Source: Limnobacter sp. MED105 (lineage in GTDB: Bacteria; Pseudomonadota; Gammaproteobacteria; Burkholderiales; Burkholderiaceae_B). Taken from it: a stretch of 64,000 nucleotides of DNA. The notes beneath the pieces were generated by a model that saw nothing but the letters and a program-made list of their open reading frames with translations, was not told the DNA's origin and made no database searches. The position numbers and the translations under genes are program-made. The stretch lies in NCBI RefSeq assembly GCF_000170915.1, contig NZ_ABCT01000002.1:62001-126000 (forward strand). Reading direction: 5' to 3'. Shown here in pieces: positions 9,563 through 18,044 of this stretch (positions are counted from its first letter, which is position 1; each line of letters opens with the position of its first letter).

Positions 9563-9772
9563 ATGGCACAATTTGACCCCAACGCGCCGCCCGCCTTGTT
9601 CATGCCGCCCGCCGACATGGCGCACGACATTTATGCACTCAGTTCCCAGCTTGAGGGTTTTGACCACAATATGTACCAAGACATTCAACAGGACCAGGCT
9701 GTGTACGACTCATTTCAGCGCTGGCCCTTCCTGTTTGGTATCGCCATGGCCTCGCGTTTCAGCGAGGACTGA
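9563..9772 (+). CDS. bcsR: BcsR-like small protein
   Basis: 69 residues from the ATG at 9563, preceded by the purine-rich run GAGGGGGGAT (9544-9553). The C-terminal SFQRWPFLFGIA resembles the conserved RWPLL end of E. coli BcsR (62 aa), a small cytosolic partner of BcsQ that stabilises the synthase complex. In E. coli bcsR opens the bcsRQABZC operon; here it closes the operon after bcsG. There is no signal peptide. The upstream in-frame extension to 9389 lies inside bcsG and is not credible. The gene faces the wax-ester synthase gene, and the two stop codons are 3 bases apart. Similarity is short, so confidence is moderate. Confidence 0.68.
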   Translation: MAQFDPNAPPALFMPPADMAHDIYALSSQLEGFDHNMYQDIQQDQAVYDSFQRWPFLFGIAMASRFSED

Positions 9773-9775
9773 CAC

Positions 9776-11188
9776 TCAAGCCGCGTTGCGCTTTTTCAGA
9801 TTGGCTTTGGCTTCCTTGGCCGCCGCTTCTTCCAGCTCAACCAGGCCGTCTTCCAGAAACTGCAACAGACGCTGCATGGAAGGCATGGTTCTGCGGCACG
9901 CGACCAAACCAAACTCCAGCTTGCCAGCATAGCTGTTCAAGGTAATGTTCAAGGCCTGCCCATCCAGCAGCAGTGAAACGGGATATACACCATCTACCTC
10001 TGCGCCATTGAAATACAGGGTGTGCTTGGGGCCCGGCACATTCGAAATCACAATGTTGAAGGCCTGCAACTTCGGCGCCAGGCCGGTCAACATGTTGAAT
10101 CCGCTAATGCCCATCATGGTGGCCACGTAGTTCATGATTTCAGTTTGATTCATGCTGGCAAACCGTTCTTTGGAATGGTTCACTGAACGCGCAATGGTTT
10201 CAATCCGCTCAACAGGGTCTTCGGTGTCTGTGGCCAAATTGGCCAACAACAGGGCCACATGGTTACCGGTTGCCGTGTCGTCTTTGCGAAGCGACACCGG
10301 CACCATGGCCACCAGCGGGCGCGCGGGCAGCGCATTCAGCTCGCTCAAGTAGGAACGCAAGGCCGAACCACACATGGCCAGCACCACATCGTTCAAAGTC
10401 ATGTTCAGGCCGGTTGCGCAAGCCTTGATGCGCTCCATGGACCAAGATTGGGCGGCCACTCGGCGCGAGGCAGTAATACGGCGGTTCAACACACTGCGCG
10501 GGGCCTGTATCACCGATACAAAATCAGGATCGGCCACGCTGGTTTGCCACAGGGATCGCCCCACTTCCTTCACCACCTTGGGCAAGCTGAACAGTTGGGT
10601 TTTGGCGGTGTCCAGCACCTGGCCCAGCATGGTGACCAACCCTTCCGACGCCTCTGAACGCTGAACCGAACCCCGCAAATTCGGGTTGGCCCACAACGGT
10701 GGAATGTCCATGATCTCCGGGTTGTCGGCCATGGAACGCTGCAACATTTTCATGCAGGCCACACCGTCCACCAGCGCATGGTGCACCTTGGTGTACAAAG
10801 CCACACGGCCGTCTTCCAGACCATCGATGACATAGGCTTCCCACAGGGGCTTTGCGCGGTCCAGCGGCGAGGCATGCAGTTTGGAAGTCAGTTCCAGCAA
10901 TTCGCGAATGCGGCCTGGCTTGGGCAGCGACAAATGAATGAAATGCGCCTCAAGGTCAAACTCGTCGTCTTCCACCCAAAACCACATGCCCAGGCGCGAC
11001 TTCAAACGCAAGCTGAAAGGCGCCACTGGCTGGGTGTAGGTGCGCATGTCCGCCACAACCTTGTGCACATAATCAATAGTGCTTTGGCCCTTGGGCGGTT
11101 TCAGCAACACAAGCCCGCCCACATGCATGGGTTGGTTGCGGCGCTCCAGCCACAAGAACAATTGGTCGTTGGGGGTCAAGGCCTTCAT
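9776..11188 (-). CDS. Wax ester synthase / diacylglycerol acyltransferase (WS/DGAT)
   Basis: 470 residues from the ATG at 11188, which has GGAG about 8 bases upstream; the longer frame to 11263 lacks a site. The active-site motif HHALVDG (136-142) matches HHxxxDG of bacterial WS/DGAT enzymes, which join acyl-CoA to a fatty alcohol or diacylglycerol to make storage neutral lipid. Family blocks near the N-terminus (LTPNDQLFLWLE, MHVGGLVLL) and PLVAMVPVSLR are also present. The length is typical. An enoyl-CoA hydratase-like gene lies just upstream on the same strand, 84 bases away, and may be co-transcribed. Substrate preference cannot be read from the sequence. Confidence 0.93.
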   Translation of the reverse strand: MKALTPNDQLFLWLERRNQPMHVGGLVLLKPPKGQSTIDYVHKVVADMRTYTQPVAPFSLRLKSRLGMWFWVEDDEFDLEAHFIHLSLPKPGRIRELLELTSKLHASPLDRAKPLWEAYVIDGLEDGRVALYTKVHHALVDGVACMKMLQRSMADNPEIMDIPPLWANPNLRGSVQRSEASEGLVTMLGQVLDTAKTQLFSLPKVVKEVGRSLWQTSVADPDFVSVIQAPRSVLNRRITASRRVAAQSWSMERIKACATGLNMTLNDVVLAMCGSALRSYLSELNALPARPLVAMVPVSLRKDDTATGNHVALLLANLATDTEDPVERIETIARSVNHSKERFASMNQTEIMNYVATMMGISGFNMLTGLAPKLQAFNIVISNVPGPKHTLYFNGAEVDGVYPVSLLLDGQALNITLNSYAGKLEFGLVACRRTMPSMQRLLQFLEDGLVELEEAAAKEAKANLKKRNAA

Positions 11189-11272
11189 GGGAATGTCTCC
11201 AGATTGTTTTTTATTCTTGAATAGTTTGGTACTTCTCAAGGTGCGCCGCTGGATGCGGCACACCCCGGGATT

Positions 11273-12076
11273 TCAACGAATTTGTCGTTTCGCAAACGGC
11301 ATGGTGGGCTGCTTGCTGTTTTTCACAACTGAAATACGCTGGTTTTTAAAGCCCAACACCCTGCGCTGCCATCGGCGCTCCTGGGTAAGATGCGCAGCCT
11401 CGTCAATGCCGAAAATTCGTTGCAGCATGAATTTGCTGGCGGCTACAGAATCGGGTGAGCGGGTCAATATTTCCTGCACCAAGGCCTGCACCTTCTCTTC
11501 CGGATTTTCAACAACATGGGTCACCAGGCCCAGTTCTTTGGCTTGCAGGCCACTGAGCACACGGCCTGTCATGGTCAATTCCTTGGCCACATCCACTGGC
11601 AACAGTTCACGCACCAGCGCCGCACCACCCATGTCGGGTACCAAACCCCACTTGGCCTCCAGAATGGACAATTGGGAATCGGGTGTGCACACGCGAATGT
11701 CTGCGCCCATGGCGTATTGAATACCGGCGCCAAAACAATTGCCGTGAATTTGCGCAATCACGGGCACGCCCAGATCGCGCCAGCCCATGCTCCAGGTCTG
11801 GAAAATATTGCGCATGGGTAACCACAGATTGGCGTACATAATCAAACCAGTCTTGGGATTGCTCATAACCGACTTCACATCGAGACCGGCACAAAAAGAC
11901 GGGCCCTCGCCTTTCAAGATGACAGCCCGCAGAGTTTTATGCCTGGCCAGTTGTTGCTGCACCTTGCGCACTTCTTTCAGCATGGGCCAGTCCACACCAT
12001 TGTGTTTCTCGGGGCGGTTTAGGGCCATAGTGGCTACGGTGTTGTCGCTGTTGAACTGCAGGTTGACTCTGTCCAT
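11273..12076 (-). CDS. Enoyl-CoA hydratase/isomerase (crotonase) family protein
   Basis: 267 residues. The crotonase fold shows in RPEKHNGVDW (21-30), the oxyanion-hole strand FCAGLDVKS (61-69), GNCFGAGIQYAMGADIRV around 112-129, and ILEAKWGLVPDMGG (138-151), which carries acidic residues at 140 and 148. Glu and Asp in these places fit a hydratase or a dienoyl-CoA isomerase-type enzyme rather than a thioesterase. The likely role is beta-oxidation or modification of unsaturated acyl-CoAs. It lies upstream of the WS/DGAT gene in the same direction and is divergent from the nuclease gene, so a promoter should lie near 12077-12151. Exact substrate unknown. Confidence 0.85.
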   Translation of the reverse strand: MDRVNLQFNSDNTVATMALNRPEKHNGVDWPMLKEVRKVQQQLARHKTLRAVILKGEGPSFCAGLDVKSVMSNPKTGLIMYANLWLPMRNIFQTWSMGWRDLGVPVIAQIHGNCFGAGIQYAMGADIRVCTPDSQLSILEAKWGLVPDMGGAALVRELLPVDVAKELTMTGRVLSGLQAKELGLVTHVVENPEEKVQALVQEILTRSPDSVAASKFMLQRIFGIDEAAHLTQERRWQRRVLGFKNQRISVVKNSKQPTMPFAKRQIR

Positions 12077-12151
12077 GGTACTCTCGGCTGTTTTTTAAAA
12101 TTGTGGTTTGGCTCGCTAGCCATCTTAACCTTGAACATTCTCAAACCCAAT

Positions 12152-12754
12152 ATGATCTTTAAAGTGTTGGCTCTGGTTTTGGCCCTGCTGGGCTATTACA
12201 TCAGCCCCTACGGCCCAAACATTGGCATTGGTGGCCCGGTTGCCTCTGAAAGTCAAAACCAGCCCGGCTCGGCCACCTCGGGCAGTTTTTACCTTGCCAC
12301 CGTGACCCGCGTGGCCGATGGTGACACCATCACAGTGCGCAATACAGATGGCGCAATTCACAAAATCCGCATGCACGCCGTGGATGCACCTGAATTGAAC
12401 CAGGCAGGCGGTGAGCAAGCCAAACGCTGGTTGACCCAGCAGGTGCTGAACAAAGATGTGAAAATCATCGTGAACAACACCGACCGTTACAAGCGCCAGG
12501 TGGCCAAAGTGGTAATGCCCTTGGACAATTGCCAGCAGCGTTTGTGTGATGGTGAAACCGACATCAATTTGAAAGCGATTGAAGCCGGGCATGCCTGGTG
12601 GTACCGCGAGTTCGCACGCAGCCAAAGCAGCGAAGACCGCGTGCTGTACGAAGCGGCGGAGAACCAGGCCCGCACCACACGCAAAGGCTTGTGGCAACAA
12701 ACGGCACCGCTTGCTCCTTGGCAGTGGCGCACCGAACAACGCAATCAGCGATAA
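12152..12754 (+). CDS. Thermonuclease (SNase) family nuclease, secreted or membrane-anchored
   Basis: 200 residues from the ATG at 12152; a GTG at 12101 would add 17 residues before the hydrophobic segment, and neither start has a clear ribosome site. Residues 1-20 form an N-terminal hydrophobic helix, a signal or anchor. The staphylococcal nuclease fold follows: VADGDTI (54-60) with calcium-binding Asp, and Arg73, Glu81 (in HAVDAPE) and Arg115 (in DRYKRQ) in the places of the catalytic triad. EAGHAWWYRE near 150 is also family-typical. It would cleave DNA and RNA outside the cytosol. The thioesterase gene follows after 3 bases, so the two probably share a transcript. Confidence 0.85.
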   Translation: MIFKVLALVLALLGYYISPYGPNIGIGGPVASESQNQPGSATSGSFYLATVTRVADGDTITVRNTDGAIHKIRMHAVDAPELNQAGGEQAKRWLTQQVLNKDVKIIVNNTDRYKRQVAKVVMPLDNCQQRLCDGETDINLKAIEAGHAWWYREFARSQSSEDRVLYEAAENQARTTRKGLWQQTAPLAPWQWRTEQRNQR

Positions 12755-12757
12755 AAC

Positions 12758-13159
12758 ATGAAAGAAATTTACTCCACCACCGTGCCACTGCGCTGGGGCG
12801 ACATGGACCAGATTGGCCATGTGAACAACACCGTGTATTTCCGGTGTTTCGAACAGGCCCGTGTGGAATGGATCGCCCTGTTTCCGGAGCACATCGACAA
12901 CGACCCCGCTTATGTTGTGATTGTTCACACCGAATGCAGCTTCCTGAAAGAACTGAAAGCGCCCGGCGTGGTTGAAATCAAAGTGCTGGCAGGTGAAGTG
13001 GGCCGCAGCAGCCTGGTGCAAAAATACGAGATGCGCCGCACCGACACACCTGAAGTACTGGTAGCCACCGGCAGCGCCAAAATGGTGTGGGTCAGCCCGG
13101 AAACAGGCCGTTCTACGCCCATTCCAGACCGCTTCCTGCGCACCCTGAACCAAGGGTAA
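12758..13159 (+). CDS. Acyl-CoA thioesterase, 4HBT/YbgC-type hotdog fold
   Basis: 133 residues, the usual length for a single hotdog domain. The N-terminal motif RWGDMDQIGHVNN (12-24) carries Asp17, equivalent to the catalytic aspartate of 4-hydroxybenzoyl-CoA thioesterase, followed by the long central helix VYFRCFEQARVEW. It should hydrolyse a CoA thioester in the cytosol; chain length and physiological substrate are not evident. It starts 3 bases after the nuclease gene, with which it probably shares an mRNA, and lies in a neighbourhood of lipid enzymes. Confidence 0.88.
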   Translation: MKEIYSTTVPLRWGDMDQIGHVNNTVYFRCFEQARVEWIALFPEHIDNDPAYVVIVHTECSFLKELKAPGVVEIKVLAGEVGRSSLVQKYEMRRTDTPEVLVATGSAKMVWVSPETGRSTPIPDRFLRTLNQG

Positions 13160-13223
13160 ACCCGCGGTATTTTCTAGAATGGGTACTCAGGTTTTGCTAT
13201 TGTGGACACGAAATTTTATTGTT

Positions 13224-13237
13224 ACATTGCGCAATGT
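13224..13237. promoter_or_regulatory. Perfect 14-bp palindrome, probable operator
   Basis: ACATTGC|GCAATGT is a perfect palindrome, and the outer GT/AC pair extends the symmetry to 13221-13240 with one mismatch. It lies about 50 bases before the start of the metal-dependent hydrolase gene, in an AT-rich stretch that would suit a promoter. Such symmetry without a T-run points to a protein-binding site, for example for a TetR-like dimer, rather than a terminator. The regulator is not known. Confidence 0.45.
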
Positions 13238-13285
13238 CACGGTTGAACGTGGCAACAACAATAAAACAAGTGTAGGAGTCAAACC

Positions 13286-14206
13286 ATGAAGAACATCATG
13301 CCTGTACGCCGCGATGTCAAATTGAATCTGCCTGAAGAGAAGGTATCCAATTGGCATGAGCAAGGTCCCCACGTGACCCATTTCATGAATGCCCTGTCGC
13401 TGTTCTTCCCGGCTGGCGAGCGCATGTTCATGGACGCTGTGCGCAACTACCGCGACGACATTACTGATCCCGAATTGAAAAAAGCAGTGGTGGCCTTCAT
13501 CGGCCAGGAAGCCATGCACAGCCGCGAGCACGTTGAATACAACGAGATGCTGGATCGCGCAGGCCTGCCCGCTTCGCAGCTGGACAGTTTCCTGTGGGGC
13601 TTTCTGGCGTTCATCAAGAAAACACTGGGCAAGCGCCTGACCCTGGCTGGCACCATTGCGCTGGAACATTACACCGCGCTGATGGCCGACCAATTGCTGC
13701 GCAACCCCGAGGTACTGGGCGAAAAATCAGACCCTGCCTACAAGCAGATGTGGATGTGGCACGCCTACGAGGAAACCGAGCACAAAGCGGTGGCCTATGA
13801 CGTGTGGAACCATGTGCTGCCCGACAACATGCACAACCGGTTTAGTCGCCGCCTGGCCATGGTGCTGGCCACTGCCATTTTCTGGCCGCTTGTCATGACC
13901 TTCCATGTGCGTTTGGTGATGGCTGACAAAACCATCAAGGGCGGTCATTTGAAAGGTTTCTGGACTGTCACCAAAATGCTGTGGGGCAAGAAGGTGGGCG
14001 TATTGCGCAACCCAGTGGCCAACGGTGAATTCATGGACTATTTCAAGGCCGATTTCCACCCCTGGATGCACGACAACAGCCGCTTCCTGACAGAAATCGA
14101 CAACTTTGTGGCCACCGTAGAGGATTCAGGCCGCAAACCCAACACTGAGATTGCGAATGCCATTCGTGCCCGCATGAACAGCCAGTTGAAAGCAAACGCA
14201 GCTTAA
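13286..14206 (+). CDS. Metal-dependent hydrolase, ferritin-like di-iron fold (PF10118 type)
   Basis: 306 residues; TAGGAGT stands about 8 bases before the ATG. Helical throughout, with carboxylate and histidine motifs that could bind a di-metal centre: GQEAMHSREHVEYN (about 72-85), LEHYTALMAD (about 129-138) and AYEETEHKAVAYDVW (about 156-170). This pattern is that of the predicted metal-dependent hydrolases of PF10118, whose biochemical role is poorly known. A hydrophobic stretch (AMVLATAIFWPLVMTF) may touch the membrane. It is followed by a strong terminator and preceded by a palindromic operator-like site, so it is probably a regulated single-gene unit. Confidence 0.8.
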   Translation: MKNIMPVRRDVKLNLPEEKVSNWHEQGPHVTHFMNALSLFFPAGERMFMDAVRNYRDDITDPELKKAVVAFIGQEAMHSREHVEYNEMLDRAGLPASQLDSFLWGFLAFIKKTLGKRLTLAGTIALEHYTALMADQLLRNPEVLGEKSDPAYKQMWMWHAYEETEHKAVAYDVWNHVLPDNMHNRFSRRLAMVLATAIFWPLVMTFHVRLVMADKTIKGGHLKGFWTVTKMLWGKKVGVLRNPVANGEFMDYFKADFHPWMHDNSRFLTEIDNFVATVEDSGRKPNTEIANAIRARMNSQLKANAA

Positions 14207-14238
14207 ACAAATTTCGTGACAGAAATCCTGAGCTGATC

Positions 14239-14276
14239 GGCCGGTGGGAGAAGTGAGCAGCCCACCGGTTTTTTTT
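14239..14276 (+). terminator. Rho-independent terminator
   Basis: Stem CCGGTGGG (14241-14248) pairs with CCCACCGG (14261-14268) and is followed by eight T (14269-14276). It ends the transcript of the metal-dependent hydrolase gene. Confidence 0.9.
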
Positions 14277-14284
14277 CGCCTGAC

Positions 14285-15442
14285 TTACCGGGCTTGTCGG
14301 TAATAATCGCTTTGTTCGTAATGTGCAAAAGCATGCAGGTAAGCCACCTTGAATATGGCAGCCAGCGGCAGCGCAAGAAAAACACCCACCAAACCAAACA
14401 CGGCACCAAAAAATGCCAGTGCAAAAATAACGGCCAGTGCAGACAAACCAATTTTGTCGCCCACCACCAGGGGTGTTAATACAAACCCTTCCAGAAACTG
14501 ACCCACCACAAACACCAACAGCACTAGGAAAATTGGCAAGAAGCCCTGCAACTCAAGCGCAGCAGTCAACAAGCCCACCAACAACGCCACCGCAAAACCA
14601 AGGTAAGGGACCACGCACAGCACCCCGGCCAACATGCCCAAAGCCCAGCCACTTTGCAGCCCCACCACACTCAAACCGATTGAATAGAAGGTGCTGAGAA
14701 AGAGCATCACGATCATCATGCCCTTGATGTACTCGGTCATGACTGAATCAATTTCACTGAACAATGGCTGCGCCCGCTTCCACAAATGGGGCGGAAACAC
14801 CTGCTGAAACTGCTTTGTAATTTGAGTCCAGCCGGGAAGAATGAACAAGGTGGCAATCACGGTCAAAGACACAAAACCGGTAATGCCCAACACCGACTGC
14901 GAACCCGAGCGCAATATTTTTGTGCTGAGCTCGGCCAGCGTGCCGCGGTTCTCGCTGATGTAAGCCGCAATACGGTCTTTCATCTCGGTGCTGTCCACTG
15001 AAATGGTGAGCCCGAACGCCTCATTGAGCCAGGGCAACACGGTGCGCTTCACATTCACAATCAACTGCGGCAAATTGCTTTGAATCAACTCAAGCTGGGT
15101 AAGCACCACCGGGATAAACAGCAAACCCACGCTTGAAAAAATCAGCAATAGCGCAAAAAAGGTGAGCACAGCACACACCGGCAAGGGAATGCGCCCACGC
15201 AATTTTCCATGCACCCAACGGCTGGGTGCCGCCAACAAATACGCCAACACAAATGCCGCCACGAAGGGCGCCAGCACTGGCCATAAGTTGATGACCACAG
15301 CCAATACCAAGGCGACACTCAGCAACAAGCCCCAGTGTTGCAGGTAAAACTGTTTGGCCAGGTTTGAAAGGCTGGACGGGTTTTGCACCGCTTGCCCTTC
15401 TGGTTTGCTGTTCTCGTCTTTGGGTTTCACGACTTCATTCAT
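14285..15442 (-). CDS. AI-2E family transporter (PerM/YhhT-like permease)
   Basis: 385 residues. A short polar N-terminus is followed by about seven to eight hydrophobic segments arranged as in the AI-2E exporter/PerM superfamily: an N-terminal pair (residues 35-85), a long central soluble region, then a C-terminal bundle containing LQSGWALGMLAGVLCVVPYLGF and LSALAVIFALAFFGAVFGLVG, typical of the family. Members include putative autoinducer-2 exporters and sodium/proton antiporters, so the substrate cannot be stated. A DMT exporter gene lies just upstream on the same strand, 36 bases away. Confidence 0.87.
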   Translation of the reverse strand: MNEVVKPKDENSKPEGQAVQNPSSLSNLAKQFYLQHWGLLLSVALVLAVVINLWPVLAPFVAAFVLAYLLAAPSRWVHGKLRGRIPLPVCAVLTFFALLLIFSSVGLLFIPVVLTQLELIQSNLPQLIVNVKRTVLPWLNEAFGLTISVDSTEMKDRIAAYISENRGTLAELSTKILRSGSQSVLGITGFVSLTVIATLFILPGWTQITKQFQQVFPPHLWKRAQPLFSEIDSVMTEYIKGMMIVMLFLSTFYSIGLSVVGLQSGWALGMLAGVLCVVPYLGFAVALLVGLLTAALELQGFLPIFLVLLVFVVGQFLEGFVLTPLVVGDKIGLSALAVIFALAFFGAVFGLVGVFLALPLAAIFKVAYLHAFAHYEQSDYYRQAR

Positions 15443-15478
15443 TGATTCAATGTCCAGCCAATTTGGATTGAGAAGACC

Positions 15479-16390
15479 TTAACGCTTGGCGCGCAAAACC
15501 AGATACACACCACCCAGCGTCATGACCATGGCCACCAGCAAAGTGGCTGTTACTGCCTCGTTCAGGAAAACAACGCCCGCCAGCGCGGCAATCACCGGCA
15601 CGCTCAGCTGCACGCTGGCTGCCGAGGTGGTAGGCAACGCTGGCAGAACCTTGTACCACACTGCATAACCAATGCCACTGGCCAGGCAACCCGATGCCAG
15701 CGCAAACAACACACCCGCCACTGTGGGGGTTGGCAAATACACCGTGTACAACGCCAGACCACGCTCCACGGTCACACCGGGAATATGTACCCCCGCCTTG
15801 GCCGAAAAGTACACAGCCAGCCACACCAACAGCATGAGCAATGCAGCCCTGGAAAAATTACCCGCTGTGTCAGCCAAAGGAGATTTCGAGCCCTTGCCCA
15901 CCACCGAATACACACCCCAACAGGCCCCTGCCAAAGCCATGCTTGCCGCGGCCAGCACCGAGGCTGGGGTTTGCAGGTGTGGCCACAACAGCAACACCAG
16001 GCCCGCAGCGGCCACGATTGCACCCACAGCACGCAAACCTTTCAATCGATCACCCTGTGTAGCGGCATAGGCAATCATGCTGAGCTGCACACTGGCAAAC
16101 AAAATCAAGGCACCCGTGCCTGTGCTCATGTACAGGTAGGCCATGGAAAACAGCACTGCGTAACCAAACAAGGCCCAGGCACCTGCCCAACTGCCCTGCT
16201 GCCCACCCTTGTTTTGGATGCGCAAACAAAGCCAAAGCGTAATGGCTCCACTAATCAGCCGAATGGCGGTGAAGCTGGCCGGATCAATTTGCCCGGCACC
16301 CAAGGCCGCGCGACAGAAGAAGGAATTCGCAGCAAACGCGCACATGGCGAAGGCTGTAAAAATTAGTGTGTTGACTTCAATTTTTTTCAT
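15479..16390 (-). CDS. DMT superfamily (EamA-type) transporter
   Basis: 303 residues with about ten hydrophobic helices in two repeats, the architecture of paired EamA domains (10-TMS drug/metabolite exporters). The N-terminal repeat includes ANSFFCRAALGAGQIDP, the second PTVAGVLFALASGCLASG and a terminal EAVTATLLVAMVMTLGGVYLV, both family-like. It would export small metabolites or amino acids; substrate unknown. It is likely co-transcribed with the AI-2E permease gene downstream and is divergent from the flavin oxidoreductase gene. Confidence 0.88.
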   Translation of the reverse strand: MKKIEVNTLIFTAFAMCAFAANSFFCRAALGAGQIDPASFTAIRLISGAITLWLCLRIQNKGGQQGSWAGAWALFGYAVLFSMAYLYMSTGTGALILFASVQLSMIAYAATQGDRLKGLRAVGAIVAAAGLVLLLWPHLQTPASVLAAASMALAGACWGVYSVVGKGSKSPLADTAGNFSRAALLMLLVWLAVYFSAKAGVHIPGVTVERGLALYTVYLPTPTVAGVLFALASGCLASGIGYAVWYKVLPALPTTSAASVQLSVPVIAALAGVVFLNEAVTATLLVAMVMTLGGVYLVLRAKR

Positions 16391-16449
16391 GCGTCCACGC
16401 TACCATGTGACAACAATAATTTTCAATTTAGAACCACCGGAGACCCCCT

Positions 16450-17691
16450 ATGCGCATTGAACTTCGCGACCCACTGACTTTGCCCTGCGGCGCCACCGTT
16501 CCCAACCGCTTGGTGAAAGCCGCCATGAGCGAAGCCTTAGGCACTCGCGACAACCGGGTTACACCTGAAATTGTGCGCGTTTACCAGCGCTGGACAGCCG
16601 GTGGCATTGGTCTGAATATAACCGGGAATGTGATGATAGACCGCCGCGCACGTGCAGAGCCGGGCAACGTCGTGATTGAAGACGACCGCGACATGCCGCT
16701 GTTGCAGCAGTGGGCCAAAGCGGGTCAGGCCAATGGCAGCAAAATCTGGGTGCAAATCAACCACCCCGGCAAACAGTGCCCCAAAGGCATGAACAAGGAG
16801 ACCGTGTCGCCTTCCGCGGTGCCTTTTCACAAAAGCCTGCAAATGATGTTTGCCACGCCGCGCGAGCTCACCGAGACTGAAATTCTGGACCTGATTGCGC
16901 GCTGGGGCCGCACCGCCAAGGTGTGCAAAGACGCTGGCTTTGACGGCGTACAAATTCACGGCGCCCACGGCTATTTGATCAGCCAGTTTTTAAGCCCGCT
17001 GAGCAACCAGCGCAACGACCAGTGGGGCGGCAATGCTGAAAACCGCCGTCGTTTCGTGCTGGCCATTTACGACGAAGTGCGCAAACAGGTGGGGCCCAAC
17101 TTCCCGGTGGGCATCAAGCTGAATTCCGCTGACTTTCAAAAAGGCGGTTTTTCTGAGGAAGAATCACTGGCCGTGATTCAGGAACTGACCGCACGCGGCA
17201 TTGACATGATTGAAGTGTCTGGCGGCACCTACGAAGCCCCCGCCATGACAGGCGCAAGCGCAAAACCCAAGAAAGAAAGCACCGTGAAACGCGAAGCCTA
17301 CTTCATCGACTTCACCGAGAAAGTGCGTGCCGTGTGCAAAGTGCCTTTGATGCTGACGGGTGGCTTTCGCACCGTGGGCGGCATGAAAGAAGCATTGAAC
17401 ACAGGTGCTGTTGATTTGATTGGCCTGGCCCGCTCGATTGCCATTGAACCCGATTTGCCCAAACGCCTGTTGGACAACAAAGAAGCCCTTCACCCCGTGA
17501 AGCCTTTGATTACCGGTGTTAAAGCCGTGGACCGCACCGGCCTGCTTGAAATTCAGTGGTACACCCGCCAAATTCACCGCATGGGCAAAGGCAAAAACCC
17601 TGTCCCGAACGAGAGCGCCCTGAAAGCCCTGTTTTTCTATATTCTGGACAGCAGTTGGGGCTTGTTCAAAGCCCGCAAATTACGGGCGTAA
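16450..17691 (+). CDS. NADH:flavin oxidoreductase, old yellow enzyme family
   Basis: 413 residues, with GGAG ahead of the ATG. It shows the FMN-binding TIM barrel: NRLVKAAMSEALG near the N-terminus, QINHPGKQ, the substrate-binding pair in GVQIHGAHGYLISQFLSP (about 173-190), NQRNDQWGGNAENRRRF, and a C-terminal phosphate-binding region with LTGGFRTVGGM and DLIGLARSIAIEP. The His-x-x-His of IHGAHG is the usual hydride or proton relay site. Such enzymes reduce activated C=C bonds. It lacks the long C-terminal FeS and second flavin domain of 2,4-dienoyl-CoA reductase. A small cytochrome c gene follows 20 bases later and may be co-transcribed. Confidence 0.9.
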   Translation: MRIELRDPLTLPCGATVPNRLVKAAMSEALGTRDNRVTPEIVRVYQRWTAGGIGLNITGNVMIDRRARAEPGNVVIEDDRDMPLLQQWAKAGQANGSKIWVQINHPGKQCPKGMNKETVSPSAVPFHKSLQMMFATPRELTETEILDLIARWGRTAKVCKDAGFDGVQIHGAHGYLISQFLSPLSNQRNDQWGGNAENRRRFVLAIYDEVRKQVGPNFPVGIKLNSADFQKGGFSEEESLAVIQELTARGIDMIEVSGGTYEAPAMTGASAKPKKESTVKREAYFIDFTEKVRAVCKVPLMLTGGFRTVGGMKEALNTGAVDLIGLARSIAIEPDLPKRLLDNKEALHPVKPLITGVKAVDRTGLLEIQWYTRQIHRMGKGKNPVPNESALKALFFYILDSSWGLFKARKLRA

Positions 17692-17711
17692 TTAAAACAG
17701 GGAGTTCAACC

Positions 17712-18041
17712 ATGGTGAAATTCAGCTGCATGTTGGTGTTAAGCCTGAGCATGTCCAATGCTTTCGCCATGGACGACGCGGCCATTCTTGAACAAGGCCG
17801 CAAACTGTTCCAGACTGACGCGGACCCGGCCTGCGCCATTTGCCACACCTTGGCCGATGCGGGCACCAAGGGCAAAATCGGCCCGGTGCTGGATGTGCTC
17901 AAGCCCAGCGAAGAACGCGTGCTGAATGCGCTTAAAAACGGCAAAGGGGGCATGCCCCCTTTTGTTGATCATTTGACCGCGGATCAAATGAAAATTCTTG
18001 CGAAATATGTTTCCACCGTGACTGGAGGAAACAATCCCTAA
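17712..18041 (+). CDS. Monohaem cytochrome c, periplasmic (SorB-like)
   Basis: 109 residues from the ATG at 17712 with GGGAG upstream. A signal peptide ends at SNAFA, followed by a small class I cytochrome domain with one haem site CAICH, a conserved GPVLD after it, and the axial Met in GKGGMPPF. The pattern resembles the cytochrome subunit of sulfite:cytochrome c oxidoreductases (SorB). No molybdopterin sulfite oxidase gene is present in the window, so SorB function is only a possibility. An electron shuttle is certain from the haem motif. It converges on the class II aldolase gene with 3 bases between the stops. Confidence 0.88.
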   Translation: MVKFSCMLVLSLSMSNAFAMDDAAILEQGRKLFQTDADPACAICHTLADAGTKGKIGPVLDVLKPSEERVLNALKNGKGGMPPFVDHLTADQMKILAKYVSTVTGGNNP

Positions 18042-18044
18042 TCG

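Noticed and set aside
12125-13153. Long minus-strand open frame (342 codons) across the nuclease and thioesterase genes
   Set aside because: It is antisense to two genes with clear family motifs, spans their boundary, and its translation shows no domain or plausible start site.
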